In this document: positions 1-12,317 of the stretch, one piece after another
Position numbering within the stretch: position 1 is the stretch's first letter
Layout: every line of letters begins with the position of its first letter
DNA from: Protea cynaroides
Taxonomy: Eukaryota; Streptophyta; Magnoliopsida; Proteales; Proteaceae
Direction of reading: 5' to 3'
Assembly (NCBI GenBank): GCA_028583415.1
Contig: CM053270.1
Span: 64,345,517-64,409,516 of the forward strand
DNA: 64,000 nt
The notes under the pieces: generated by a model
Databases searched by the model: none
The model's input: only the letters and a program-made list of their open reading frames with translations
What the model was told of the DNA's origin: nothing
Position numbers and translations under genes: made by a program

Positions 1-1020
1 TCCGAGCAATCATTCTCAAATAAATAATATAGGCAAACTGCAAAAGTTTGGCATCTGCTATGGCTTTATGAATCACACACGAGAAATTTCCCTTTTTATT
101 TTCTAGAGCCATTGAAAATGTGAGTTCAACAGTAGCAGAATATAAAGCAGCACATTTACCCATGTTATCAAGTATGGAAAAACCTAAAAGTGGAAAGTAA
201 CTCCACCCTTAGTCATCAAATAGATGATCTATGATCCTCTCTCTATTGATTTGGAAGGTTAGATCAGCCATGCATCCGATTCAGGAACATGTCATTATAT
301 TGGAGCTCTTGATCTGGTAACATTCTAATAGATGTGCTCACTACAGAGGGATCATCTAGGAAGCAGATATACATAGGGCAATATCTCATCATGTGATCAA
401 TAATTTTATACTTATGTTTTAAGAATTTAGTGTATTTGTTTATTCCCTTTTGGCATTGTAGCGTGCTTTCTTGTATGCATTTTAATATAATTTGTTGTTT
501 ATCTCAAAAAGAAAAAGGCAATTGTCGAGAATAATCCAACATTGAAAAAACGTTGGGGCCATAGATGTCTTCATATACTAGTTAGCGATGGTCTCTTCAC
601 CTAATAGCTTGAACTTCTAGATTGAATATTTCAACATGGTATCATAGCCATTAGAGTTCTACATTAATTAAATATCTATTTACAGTCATCTTAAAGAGGA
701 ACCACATATGTCATGTGTACTGTCACCCAAAAGAAAACAACACGTAAAGAGTGTTGAGAATAATATCACATTGAAAAACTTTGGGAACATAGATGTCTTC
801 ATATACTAGTTGGTCTTTCCATCTAATAGTTTAAGATTTTGGGTTGGATTCTTCGACAAAAACCACCCCCAAATTTCAATTTATGATATCTAAATACTAT
901 TGGTTGTAAAATAATTTTATTTTTCAGATTTTTCAATACTTGTCTATAGTTTTATTATTTCTTACTTTTTCGATTTTTAGACTACTTTCATTTATTATTA
1001 CAAAGATGTCTAGGTCAAAT
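1..1020. repeat. Left copy of a dispersed duplicated segment
   Basis: This stretch is clearly similar, in the same orientation, to 41160-42922. Both copies share the phrases around tatggctttatgaatcacac, the iMet-type primer site and the two short LTRs. Similarity stops at about 1020 here and 42922 there. The left edge is cut by the window, so the true unit may be longer. No coding sequence is seen in either copy. The copies differ by scattered substitutions, small indels and one 704-bp insertion in the right copy. Confidence 0.85.
523..858 (+). mobile_element. TRIM-like short LTR element
   Basis: Two short similar repeats, 523-635 (TGTCGAGAATAAT to TTCAACA) and 752-858 (TGTTGAGAATAAT to TTCGACA), flank about 115 bp. 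Directly after the first repeat is tggtatcatagcc at 637-649, close to the tRNA-iMet primer-binding site TGGTATCAGAGCC. Two LTRs of about 110 bp, a primer site and no coding capacity define a terminal-repeat retrotransposon in miniature. I see no convincing target-site duplication, so the copy is old or its edges are eroded. The same element is present in the paralogous segment at 41705-42753. Confidence 0.7.
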
Positions 1021-1429
1021 TAAGGATGTAAATGGATAACTGAAAATCCGGATTCGATTTGCATTCGAATTCTTTAGGGTACCCAAATTCGATTAGATTC
1101 ACATTGGGATGCAGATTCCAATATTTGAGATTTTCTCCGATGCAAATTCGGATATTATCATTTTTGCCGGATATTATCTGCTCCGATCTCTTATTACCTA
1201 TATTTTATTAACATAATAGAAATAATCGTACTTATCATTATATTATTTTCCATTACTTTATATGGGAGTAGGGGGAAATTTGGGATATGAGAATATTAAA
1301 TAATCGGTGAATGGAGTTGGGAATTGGGATATTGGGAATATTAAATAATAATAATATAAACTAGGAATATGGGTTATTAAATAATGGGGGAGGGAAGTTG
1401 GGGTACAGTTGTTATACTTACATGGAGAG
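859..1429. other. Intergenic, AT-rich, no gene seen
   Basis: No reading frame with recognisable content. From about 1021 the text taaggatgtaaatggataac resembles the start of another plant hAT-like repeat, but I could not find a matching right end. Confidence 0.5.
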
Positions 1430-2096
1430 TAAGGGTGTCAACGGGCCGGTCCGGGCCGGTTTCGGTTCAGGCTGAATCGGTGTCGGATTTTATAAGCCCA
1501 GCCCAAAACATGTCCATTAAAAATTCGGGCTGGGTTGGGCTGCGTTGGACACAATAACTATCGGGCTGGTCCAGTGTCGGTTTGTTATCGGGCTAGGCTT
1601 ATTGAGTTGATTTCGGGCTGGTTCGATCCGGATCGGGCTTATCAAGCTTATCGGGCCTATTTTATGTATAAGATATATAGCATATTTTATTATTTCTATC
1701 TATAAAATTAGCATCATTTCTTCTATATGCATGTAATTCAGTAAATTGTAACAATTAACATACTCTTTTCAACTATAGATTCTTATAATCTTTCAGATCA
1801 AGAAGTGAACTATAACAGTGTAATATAATCCATCAAAATTTAAAACCATTAAAATTAAGAAACTGGGCCCGGATGGACCTTACCGGTGTTCGGATTAGCT
1901 ATTATTGGTTCGGGCTAGTTCGGGCTTCTTAACGGGCCGATCCGGTCTGGTTCCGGTTTGGGCTGAAACGGTGTCGGGCTTTACAAGCTAAGACCGAAAC
2001 CTGTCAGGCCATTAAGGTTCGGTCCGGGCTGGGTTCGGATTATATCAGGCTGGCTCGGTCCGTGCTACCGGGCCGGGCCCATTTTTGACACCCTTA
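1430..2096 (+). mobile_element. Non-autonomous hAT element, copy 1
   Basis: The element begins TAAGGGTGTCAA and ends TTGACACCCTTA, giving imperfect terminal inverted repeats. It is flanked by a perfect 8-bp direct repeat ATGGAGAG (1422-1429 and 2097-2104), the hallmark of hAT transposition. Inside are GC-rich subterminal blocks of repeated GGGCCGGTCC/CGGGCT motifs and an AT-rich middle. It has no transposase. Two relatives of almost the same length lie at 6452-7113 and 12318-12980. Confidence 0.93.
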
Positions 2097-2104
2097 ATGG
2101 AGAG

Positions 2105-2758
2105 GGAGGGGAGAGAAGGACATGTATTATAATCCAAAGGAGGAGGAAGGGAGTAGGGGACGAGTGTTATCATCAAATGGAAGGGAAACGGAGGGGAATG
2201 GGGAGAGTTTTTTAGGGTTTTGTAGTTGCATTCGGGACGGAGCTGAGAAGACACAGAGACTCCTCAATTCCACCCACAGGGAAAGAATCAAAGAAATGAA
2301 GTCTGTCTTCTTCATCATCTCCGACACAGATTCTTCACCGTCTCCGACACAGATTCCTGGCCGCTTTTTCATGGTTTTACATATAAATAGATCTGGTGAG
2401 TCGGTGACTGAAATAAGGGATAAGTTGGTCGACGACTCGATTGGGAAGAAAAAGCTTAGATTCTCCACTCAGGAGGGGACTTGCCGAAGTAAAGTATCTT
2501 GATGCTGTGGCAGGAGACTCACTAAGGAGGCCCTTCAAGAAGTGAATTTGGTTCTGTTTACTGAGTTGGAAAAAAAAATTCATATATTATGTTTTTAGTA
2601 TTTTTGTTTCTACTGCTTTCTTCTTCTTCTATTTCTTTGAGTAATTGTTTGTGATGGGTGACTCTGTTCCCTCCGGAGAATCTAATGGAGATGGCAAAAA
2701 GTTCAGCCACTCGTCCCGCATTCTAATTGGAGGAAGGATGGGAGAAGAAAAGAAAGTA
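2105..2758. other. Intergenic, no gene supported
   Basis: Short overlapping open frames exist on both strands around 2122-2520, but none has a recognisable domain or a matching splice structure. I treat them as chance frames in purine-rich sequence. Confidence 0.45.
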
Positions 2759-3245
2759 TCTCAAAAGTTCGAACTAGTAAATGGAGGGACTTTCTATATA
2801 TAAGACCACATGATTCCAATCTCATTAGCAATGTGGGACTATTCCCAATACTCCTCCTCACATGTAACCCCAATATTAGGTGGTGTATATGTGGTAGTAT
2901 ATGTGGCAATACATGACACTTTTCAAGTGACTGGTCCTTCTTTGGGTGACTGATCACTCTTTGGGTGACATATAATCTCTCTTTTGGGTGATCGTCCCTC
3001 TTTGGGTGACTGATCCCTCTTTGGGTGACATATAGTCCCTTTTTTGGATGATCGTCCTTCTTTGGGTGGCCATAGTCTTTTTTTTGTGCATCTTGCGTCC
3101 CTCTTTTGGTGATTTGGCCTCTTTTTTTTTTTTTTTAGGGCTATTATGAAAGAGAATCTGGGCTCTGATACCATGTCAAGTTTCCAACTCAAAAGTTCAA
3201 ACTAGTAAATGGAGGGACTCTCCATATATAAAACCACAGGATTCC
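2759..3245 (-). mobile_element. Short LTR element remnant with iMet primer site
   Basis: The + strand text gggctctgatacca at 3160-3173 is the complement of a tRNA-iMet primer-binding site. It is followed by an LTR start TGTCAAGTTTCC at 3174. The LTR sequence (3186-3245) is repeated at 2759-2825 (ctcaaaagttc, actagtaaatggagggact, tatataa, gattcc). Both LTR copies are truncated. The interior is mostly the 60-bp tandem repeat listed separately. It is non-coding. Confidence 0.62.
2936..3085. repeat. 60-bp tandem repeat (about 2.5 units)
   Basis: Units start at 2936, 2996 and 3056 with an exact 60-bp spacing. Each contains two or three copies of a shorter phrase near ctctttgggtgac. The array lies between the LTR remnants of the short element at 2759-3245. 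Confidence 0.85.
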
Positions 3246-3423
3246 GTTACGAAATTGTTACCACATATGCGGTGAGGCTTCCAAGCATCAGAAAAAAATC
3301 TTCTTTGAGAAATAAAAAATTTTGAATACGTAATTTCATCAATTCATGCCTCAACGATAATGTCTCCGTTTTAAAAAATTAAAAAAACCTGCATGTTCCT
3401 TCCTGAATTTCCTCCACTACTTC

Positions 3424-3650
3424 TTCTTCTTGTTTTTTCCCCTTGATGCCATTTCACTCTCTGGTGGTCTTCTAAAACATCTCTTTTTGTTTTTTTCCCT
3501 TGACGTATGTTAGTATCTGGTGGTCTTCTAAAGCATCCCTTCTTGTTTTTTTCCCTCGACGCATGTCACTATCTGGTGTCTTCTAAAACATCTCTTCTTA
3601 TTTTTTTCTCTTGACGCATGTCACTATATGATGGTCTTCTAAAACATCAT
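3424..3650. repeat. About 56-bp tandem repeat, four degenerate units
   Basis: The phrase tggtcttctaaaacatct recurs at about 3463, 3519, 3573 and 3630, each followed by a T-run, tcccttgacgcatg and cactatctgg. Spacing is 55-56 bp. It is non-coding. Confidence 0.8.
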
Positions 3651-3654
3651 ATAA

Positions 3655-3825
3655 AATTGGCATTCAAATCCCCCTCAGGTCGGTATGAGGAAATATTCTA
3701 ATGGTTGTCATTCAATGTGCACGTATATTAATACATCGATATGTGCGTATAATAAATTACAGTCACTAGATTTCCTCATACTAGCATGAGGAGTATGAGA
3801 GGATTTCTATCCATAAAATTGGTCA
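3655..3825. mobile_element. Foldback miniature element
   Basis: The arms attcaaatcc...tatgaggaaat and atttcctcata...gaggatttctatcc are inverted copies of each other around an AT-rich centre. A similar but shorter foldback lies at 54850-54945 (attcaaatcctct...gggatttctatcc). No clear target-site duplication was found. Confidence 0.5.
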
Positions 3826-6099
3826 AGAAATTTAAGTCAATATTTCCTAGGCTTTTATTCGCTGTGATTATGGTAGAAAATGACTTTGCATCTTGACTCC
3901 ACCTAAATCAAGCACATCATGATCTTAATTTTTTTTTCTTTTTTGTTATACTAAATAAGAAGAATATAGGTTTGTTATAATCCTATAATAAACTTATAGA
4001 GATTAATCTCACTTTATTCCTAGAAGGGATTTTGTGTGGGTTGGCATAGTCTTGGGTTCCTTCATTATATGAGCATCAACTTTCAAGGACGAGTTCTTCC
4101 AGGATATAAATCAAAACTATAATAATGTCTTTAGTTACGTGAAGAGAAAATCTTGTTGTAACCAAGGTTATTGGTCAAAATAAAATTAAAACCTTACGTT
4201 TTTGCCTTTTGGTATAATATATTTTTTTTTCTAATTAGGATAAATCTTGTCATTTTTCATCTATTAAAAAATAACAACATTTTGTGTGTGCAAATTTTCG
4301 AACATAAGAGCAAAATTTATTCTTCAAACATGGGGCAAAATGTGTCTTTCAAGGATTTCCAATCATTTAGGAATGGGGAAATCAAAAATCGATTTCTGTG
4401 GACACAAAGAGCCCACTTGGCTAACATGTGAGCATTCAAATTAAAACTCCTATAACCTTGGTGAACGATGACACTTTTTTTGGATGATGATACTTTCAAA
4501 TTGAATTTGAAATTTTTTTTATTACCGTTACCTTAGATAACTTTTGTTAATAAGACAAGAGATAATCAAAAGAAGATTTTAAATTTTTAATTCTTTGTTA
4601 GCTATAATTATGTAATTATCTAAATATAGGTATCAATACCTAAACCAAGATCAACTCCGGTCCTTCAAATGAATTCTAAATATTAGCCACCTGGGGCATT
4701 ATTAAAATCCTTATCAATATAAAGTTTCAGTGGCTCTAATGTCTCTATGGAGGAACCATACCAGGGCCAAACTGGTGAGACACTTAGGAGCCCAAGCCTA
4801 ACCCTCACCTAGCACTTCAATGACCATTGTCTGAAATAAAACCGTTGGGCATGGATTATCTGATTTGAATAAGGGAAAATGAAGAAAAAAAATTATATTC
4901 TCTCTCTCTCTCTCTCTCTCTCTCCGAGTGAAAAGTTACCAATGCTCCATGTACTCTCATTTTTCTCATAAACATATAAGATTCCAACATTTGTGTGCAA
5001 CTTGGATTGATGATTATTAGGTTGTCTTTGTTGTCGTTTTTGTTTTTGGTGTTTGGTATCATTAATGGGTTTTTTTTTTTTTTTAGAAAATTAATTTCAC
5101 AAAAACCATTAAGAAGTCAAGACTCATTTTTGTGTTTTGGTTAAAAATACTTTTTTTTTTTTCCATTTATGTGATGAAGTTATTGAGCACATGTTAACTG
5201 AGGGTATTCCTAACATTTTTATGGTTTATAAAAATAAAAATGTTTTCAATCATAGAGTGGAAGGAGGAGGTTGGTTTCAGCCGCCACAAATAGATTTTTC
5301 CATCCGTTCAAACTCCGATCAGTTCCCTTGGATGTCGATAACAGAAAAAAACAAATAATAAAAGTGTTCAAATTTTAGATTGATTGGAGAAGGGGATCAC
5401 ATGAAATCACGTCTAAAAAAAATCAAATTGAAGAAATCTTTTATTCATGGTTTTGGCCACCTCAAACGTACTCTTTTGGCCGTCGAACACCGATCTTTTC
5501 CACCGTTGGATGTCAATAAAAACAGAAAGAGAAAAAAACGATAATGATGTCTAAACTTGAGGTAGAGAGGAAAAGAAAGGATCACCATTCATTGTTTTAA
5601 TACAAAAAGACAGGTTGTTTGTCTATTAGCTCAACTAGCTCAACTAGCTCAGTCGGTCAAGTTATTTTAATATTGAAGCTTATTTTCAAACTCAATTATG
5701 GGATTCCATTATGAGGGGTCCAATACATTAATGTGGGCCATGGGCTTACTTTTAGTTCCAGGTATGGGTACATTACAACCGGAGTCAAACCCATCCACTA
5801 CCAATTTAGATTGAGAACCGCTCCAATGGCATGCTCACACATGACCAATAATAATTAAAAAACAAAAAAAAATTAAATATCGGATACCATGATCCAAGCA
5901 ATCATATCAGTTCCTAAAGCCACGGCTATTGACGTCATGTTAATTTACAAGATCATCATGGGATGATAAGTCAAGATACCTTAATGCTTTGCTGCTCAAA
6001 CATTGGCTTTCCCCTTCTTAGATATCAAAACCTCGAGAGGAGTCCAGAGGGAACCTCTCTAAGGGAGGGGAAAGGCCCTAATAACACTTAATATAAATC
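3826..6099. other. Intergenic, no gene seen
   Basis: AT-rich non-coding sequence with long T and A runs, a (CT)n tract at about 4899-4924 and a small agctcaact tandem repeat near 5628-5652. No open frame here has recognisable content. Confidence 0.5.
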
Positions 6100-6352
6100 C
6101 CGGGTCCACATCCTCTCCTCCAAGAAGATCTGGAGGAGAAGTGGCGCTCCATACAGATGGGCGACACCTGGAGGTCGGATTAATTCGACCTCTCCATTCT
6201 AGCCGACACCCACTGTCGGTTTAGTTTGTCGGCTCGGAGTTGACTCGGATGGAGAGGTCGGATTAATTCGACCCCCAGGTGTCGCCCATCTATATGGGGC
6301 GCCATCTCTCCTTCAGATTCTCTTGAAGGAGAGTATTTGAATCCATAAATCC
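6100..6352. mobile_element. Foldback element with GCCGACA core
   Basis: The two halves are near-perfect inverted copies: gatgggcgacacctgg on the left pairs with ccaggtgtcgcccatc on the right, and ggtcggattaattcgacc occurs on both sides. The centre contains gccgacaccc and tgtcggct. The outer arms are hexanucleotide-rich (ctctcc, ggagag). It belongs with the foldbacks at 46049-46276 and 52485-52735, which share the gccgacA...tgtcggct core. No transposase. Confidence 0.75.
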
Positions 6353-6451
6353 CAAAACTCCAAAAAAAAAAAAGATAGAACCATAGAAAGTAGAAAATAC
6401 CCCAAAAAAATCACACTAAGCCCAAACCTAGATGGATAAGTAGATTAGAGG

Positions 6452-7113
6452 TAAGGGTGTCAACGGGCCGATCTGGGCCGGTTTCAATCCGGGCTGAACC
6501 GGTGTCGGGTTTTATAAGCCCAGCCCAAAACATGTCCATTAAGAGTTCGGGCTGGGGTGGGCTGCGCTGGACACAATAACTAACGGGCTGGTCCGATGTC
6601 AATTTGTTATCGGGCTGGGTTTGTTGAGGTGATTTCAGGTTGGTTCGGTCCGGATTGGGCTTATCGGGTTTATCGGGCCCCTTTTATATGTAAACTATAC
6701 AGCCTATTTTATTATTTCTATCTATTAAATTAGCATTATTCCTTCCATATGTATGTAATTTAATAAACTATAACAATTAACATAATCTTTTCAACTATAG
6801 ATTCACATAATTTTCTAGATCATGAAGTGAACTCTAATAGTATAACACAATCTATTAAAATTTAAAACCATTAAAATTAAGAAATTGGGTCCGAACGAAC
6901 CTTATCGGTGTTCGGGTTGGGTTTTATCAGTTTGGGCTAATTCGGGCTTCTTAACGGACCGGTCCGGTTTGGTTCGGTTTGGGCTGAAACGGTGTCGGGC
7001 TTTACAAGCTCAGACCAAAACATGTCCATTAAGGCTCGATCCGGACTGGGTTCGGGTTATATCGGGCTGACTCGGTCCGTGCTATCGGGCCGGGCCCAGT
7101 TTTGACACCCTTA
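6452..7113 (+). mobile_element. Non-autonomous hAT element, copy 2, next to the receptor kinase gene
   Basis: Starts TAAGGGTGTCAA and ends TTGACACCCTTA, and is flanked by a perfect 8-bp duplication ATTAGAGG (6444-6451 and 7114-7121). It is closely similar to copy 1 over its full length. Its right end is 216 bp upstream of the receptor kinase ATG, so it now forms most of that gene's upstream region. Confidence 0.93.
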
Positions 7114-7329
7114 ATTAGAGGTTTTGTTAGGGCCACAGAGAAATCCATGTATAGAATACAATCATTCCAAGTGTACTTTGGTTCTGGAGCCCCTCCTCAA
7201 AATAGAAGTTTCCCATTGATTTCTACCTCATCCATCAAAGACAAACTGATCTACATCTTCCTAGGGATCAAAAGCACTAGGCCAGAAATTTCCCTTCCAC
7301 CTACAGCATTAACGAACTCCAAATAAGAA
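7114..7329 (+). promoter_or_regulatory. Proximal upstream region / 5' leader of the receptor kinase gene
   Basis: These 216 bp lie between the hAT element and the ATG. I see no strong TATA box; gtatagaa at 7149-7156 is the nearest weak candidate. If the true promoter lay further out, the hAT insertion has pushed it away from the gene. Confidence 0.35.
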
Positions 7330-10300
7330 ATGTCACCAATTGAAAGACCTCTTGTTATGCTCCACCTTCTCCTTGTGTCATTTCTTACTTTGAAGGTAAT
7401 ATCATCGCCAACGACAGAGGTACAAGCTTTGATCAAATGGAAGAACAGTTTATCTTCTCCTCTCAATTCATGGTCCCTTACCAATATGAAGAACCTCTGC
7501 AACTGGACAGGTATTGTCTGCAACAATGCCGGAAGTGTCGCCGAGATAAACATTCCTAACTTGGGTATCAATGGAACACTTGACCAACTCAACTTCACAG
7601 CATTGCCAGGTCTCACTAGCATGGATCTCAGCCTCAACAATCTCATGGGAGCAATTCCTTCCAGCATTGGCAACCTCTCAAGTATCACTTTTTTGGATTT
7701 GAGCAGTAATTTCTTCCATGAATCCATCCCTCTTGAGATTGAACAGTTAACAGAGCTCCACTTCCTTAACCTCAGTAATAACAATCTCATGGGTCCAATT
7801 CCTTATCAGATAACGCATCTTCAAAAGGTATGGTGTCTAGACCTCAGTATGAATCATCTAAAAGCTCTAAACTCATCCAAATTCTCTGCCATGCCAACAC
7901 TGACATACCTCAGTCTATTCAACAATTCACTTTTGTCAAAGTTCCCATCTTTTATTTTCAACTGCTCAAATCTGACTTACCTCGACCTCTCATATAACAA
8001 CCTTACAGGTGCCATTCCCAGCTCACTGGTGAGCAGCCTACAGAAGATTGAATACCTCAATCTTACTGCCAATTTCTTTCAAGGGTCATTGCCTATAAAC
8101 CTTTCCAAGCTTGTTGCACTCAAAGATTTGCGACTAGGAATGAACTCTTTTGAAGGTGGCATACCCAATGAGATTGGTTTGATTTCCAATCTTCATATTC
8201 TGGAACTCTATAACAATCCATTAGGAGGAGAGATACCTTCTTCTCTTGGCCAACTCGGGATGCTTCAGCGTCTGAATCTCCACAGAGCTGGATTGAACTC
8301 TACAATTCCTCATGAACTTGGTTATTGTACCAATCTCACCTTCATAAATCTTGGATTAAATTCACTAAATGGAACCTTACCTCCATCTCTATCAAATCTG
8401 ACTAAGATATCTGAGCTGATTGTATCTAATAACTTGCTTTCTGGAGATATCTCACCCTACTTGATAACCAACTGTGTACAATTGATTGCAATGATACTTA
8501 ATAACAATTCCTTCACTGGTAAGATTCCACAAGAGATTGGAAAATTGACAAAGCTCCAATACCTCTATCTCTATGAAAATCAGCTCTCTGGATCAATCCC
8601 CCCAAAGATTGGGAACCTCAGAGATTTGCTAGAGCTAGACCTCTATGAGAACATGATCACAGGTCCCATTCCTGCCACATTGGGGAACCTCACAGATTTG
8701 CTGGTGCTAGACCTCTCTGAGAACATGATCACAGGTCCCATTCCTATCACATTGGTGAACCTAACACATCTCGAAGTCTTAATTCTATTTGCTAATAATC
8801 TGATTGGTACAATCCCGCCAGAGATTGGAAAGCTGACATCTCTAACATGGCTTGACGTCAACACCAATGAATTGCAAGGAGACTTACCAGACACCATTGC
8901 TCACCTTGAGAATCTTCAAAGACTTACTTTGTTTAGCAACAATTTCTCTAGTGTCATCCCACAAGATTTCGGACAGAATAGCCTCTCTTTGAATTTCGTA
9001 AGCTTTGCTGACAACAGCTTTTCTGGTAAGCTGCCTCCAAGGTTATGCAATGGAGCTGCACTTATTAATTTGACAGCACAAGGTAACAATTTTACTGGGT
9101 CATTGCCAGACTGTTTGAGGAATTGCTCAGGGTTGGTTAGAATCCGACTAGAAGGGAACCAATTCACTGGGGACATATCAAAGGTATTTGGAGTACACCC
9201 AAATCTTGTTTACATAGATCTCAGTGGGAATCAATTGACCGGAGAGCTGTCACCAAAGTGGGGAAAATGTTTCAATCTTACTAATTTTCACATTGATGGA
9301 AATAAAATTTTTGGAAAGATTCCAAAGGAGATTGCAAATTTGATCCAATTACAAGTCCTAAGCCTGTCTTCAAATGAACTGACAGGAGAAATCCCAGATG
9401 AATTGGGAGATTTAGACATGTTATTCAGGCTCAACTTGAGTAATAATCACTTAACAGGAGTGATCCCTCAGAAAATTGGAATTTTGCAAAAGCTCCAATA
9501 TCTCGACTTAGCAGGAAATGAACTAACTGGTAGTATACCCGAAGTGCTTGGGAATTGCAACAACTTAATAATGTTGAACTTAAGCAACAACAGATTATCA
9601 GGTGAAATGCCAGCTGAGTTGGGAAACTTGAACTATTTGCAGTCATTATTAGATCTGAGCAGAAACTCGATTTCAGGAGATATCCCTTCTAATATGGAAA
9701 AGCTGAAATCGTTAGAGAATCTCAATCTCTCCCATAACAATCTCTCAGGTAGAATTCCAACAGAATTGTCTAACATGGATAGTCTGCAATCAATTGATCT
9801 CTCCTACAATGAGTTGAGTGGTCAGATACCAAATGGTAAAATTTTCCAAACAGCATCAGTTGAGGCCTTCATCGGAAATGCAGGCCTATGTGGAAATGCA
9901 AAAGGATTGCCACCTTGTGCTACCAGAGGATCCAACAACCATGATCAAGTCCTTATAGCAATCATTGTCTCAGTAGTTAGCATCCTTCTTTTAGGAGCTC
10001 TCATTTTGGGACTCATGATCTTGAGAAGGAAATCAAGACAACAGGTTCCAAGTGCCAACGATGATGAGAGATACCAGTCATTGATATGGGAAAGAGAAGT
10101 AAAATTCACATTCAGTGATATTGTGAATGCTACTGATGATTTCCATGAGAATTATTGTATTGGAAAAGGAGGGTTTGGAACTGTTTACAAAGCAGTAATG
10201 CAAACAGGTCAGATCCTCGCCATTAAAAGATTCAAAATTTCAGATTCAAGTGACATTCTTGCAACAAATCGACTAAGTTTTGAGAATGAAATCCATATAT

Positions 10301-11733
10301 TGATAAATGTCCGGCACAGAAATATCATTAAATTGTATGGGTATTGTTCAAATGAGGGTTCCATGTATTTGGTGTATGAGTATGTAGAGAGGGGTAGTTT
10401 AAAAAATGTTCTGTATGGGGAGGCAGGGATAGGGGAGCTGGACTGGGTGAAGAGAGTGAAGATCATCCAAGGGGTAGCCCATGCCCTTGCTTATCTGCAC
10501 CATGACTGCAACCCCCCAATTGTGCACCGAGACATAACCGCGAGTAACATTTTATTGGAAACAGAGTTGGAACCCCGGCTTGCCGACTTTGGAACAGCAA
10601 GACTGTTGAGCCCTGATTCATCCAACTGGACAGCAGTGGCTGGATCTTATGGTTACATGGCTCCAGGTAAACTAAACCTTGATGTATCTTTATGATTGTA
10701 GGTATTGCTCTCTCCTGCTATAGCAGTATTGCGTCTCTACTCTAAATGTTCAGAACAAGAGAATTAGGGTTGTAGCAAACACAATTTCATTCTATAATAA
10801 GTATCCACACATACACTTGCACTAGTCCCTGGGGGCTGGGGGTGGTTGGGCACCTATAACCTCATTCAAAACCCATCATGGCACATAACAAGAAAATCTA
10901 AATCTGAAAAAGTTTAAATAGGTTCTATCTGATCGGAATTTAGGTGAAGAGGGGCCAAGGGATGGTAAACCCAATGAAAATGACTGAAGGAAGGACCATG
11001 CAGCTTGCATTCACGTACTATCAATCATGCAAGCTGATGTTTCATTACCTTGTTTTTTTATACTTTATAGTGCTAGTGATCATAACAAATTGATCCTTTT
11101 TTTTACCATTAATTAGTAAGGAAGGTGTAAATAAAAGTGATGTTTCATGCATTATCAAGAATATGGTTTGACATCACCATGTGTGGTCCTCCTGATCATG
11201 TTAACATTATAATTTAAATGCTTAATTTCATTAGTGATATTATTTGGATATATAACAAATGGTTTCTTTAAATTTTTCTCTTTTAATTAAAGCGTGTGAT
11301 TATTTATTTTATTAGTAAATCCTTATCTTATTATGTATGTTTTCTTGATGCAGAGCTTGCATTTACAATGAGAATCACAGAAAAGTGTGATGTTTATAGT
11401 TTTGGGGTGGTAGCATTGGAAGTGTTGATGGGAAGGCACCCTGGAGATCTCATCTCTTCTCTATCTTTGTCATCATCTAGCAGTGATCATCATGACTTGC
11501 ACCTGAAAGATGCATTGGACCAAAGGCTTCCATCTCCAACAGGTCAACTGGCGGAGATGGTGGCTTTTGTAGTTGCAATGGCCTTAGCATGCACTAGTAC
11601 TGATCCAGAATCACGACCCACCATGCGTTTCATTGCACAAAAGCTGTCAGCTCACAAGCCGGCATTTCTATCAGAACCATTTAGCACAATCTCTGTGAAG
11701 AAATTAACAGGTTTAAAATATAGCTTAAGTTAG
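7330..11733 (+). CDS. LRR receptor-like protein kinase, subfamily XI/XII type (MIK2-like)
   Basis: Two exons, 7330-10666 and 11354-11733, join in phase into a protein of 1238 residues. The 687-bp intron (10667-11353) has donor CCAG|GTAAAC and acceptor GATGCAG|AG and splits the Glu codon of the kinase APE motif. Residues 1-26 are a signal peptide. An LRR N-terminal cap follows (about 30-75, with the CNWTGIVC motif), then about 30 plant-type 24-residue LRRs to about 850, one transmembrane segment (about 872-896), and a kinase domain from about 925. Visible kinase motifs are GKGGFGTVY, the AIK lysine, HRD, DFG and APE, so it should be an active RD kinase. Two adjacent LRRs (8638-8709 and 8710-8781) are nearly identical at the DNA level, suggesting recent gain of one repeat. 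Best match from memory is the MDIS1-interacting receptor kinase 2 group, which acts at the plasma membrane in peptide or damage perception. The ligand cannot be told from sequence. Confidence 0.92.
10667..11353 (+). other. Intron of the receptor kinase gene
   Basis: GT-AG intron of 687 bp in phase 1. Its position inside the APE codon of the kinase activation segment is a common intron position in this receptor family. Reading through the donor gives a stop after about 8 codons, so retention would truncate the kinase before its C-lobe. Confidence 0.9.
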
Positions 11734-11803
11734 ATCCATGAAGAATTCGAACTGGTATTCAAATTATTCGATGATACCATTCATATGGGTGATCTTTAAA
11801 TTT

Positions 11804-11854
<51 letters not shown>

Positions 11855-12309
11855 TTTTTTGATAATTGAAACATTAGGACATGTTTTATACACACCTAAT
11901 TTTATGAACAACTGTTGTAAGACTCTCAACTGAAATTTCATACTAATTTGAATTTTTGGAAATAACAGGTCTCCTTAACGGCCAATACTATGGACACCGA
12001 GCCTGCATAGGACATCAGCTCCAGATATGGTAAGTACTATTAAACTAATTATGGTGGTAGATTATGCCCTTTCTTTATTACACAAACTTAATTGGGCAAA
12101 GCCCCAACTTGAGGGAATTTCCTGTGGACGAAAGGCAGGGGTCCAGAGTCGAGACTCATTGTCTCACCCGACCAGTGGTGTAACCGAATGGAGCATCCAG
12201 CACACAAAATAGTCTACGCAAGAGGTGGGGTCCACTTACTTGTTTGCAAGGATCACTTCACCATTTAAAATGATAGATCTACATTGAAATTTTATTGGAA
12301 TATTGGTGG
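11734..12309 (+). other. Downstream region of the receptor kinase gene with (TTTA)n tract
   Basis: This holds the likely 3' UTR. A long (ATTT)n tetranucleotide repeat runs at about 11802-11857. No conserved frame was seen; the short open frame at 12027-12212 has no recognisable content. Confidence 0.5.
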
Positions 12310-12317
12310 CTAAATCC

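Noticed and set aside
2122..2583. Overlapping frames next to the first hAT element
   Set aside because: Frames on both strands overlap, with no domain, no splice structure and low-complexity composition.
7251..7790. 179-codon minus-strand frame over the start of the receptor kinase gene
   Set aside because: Antisense shadow of the LRR coding sequence.
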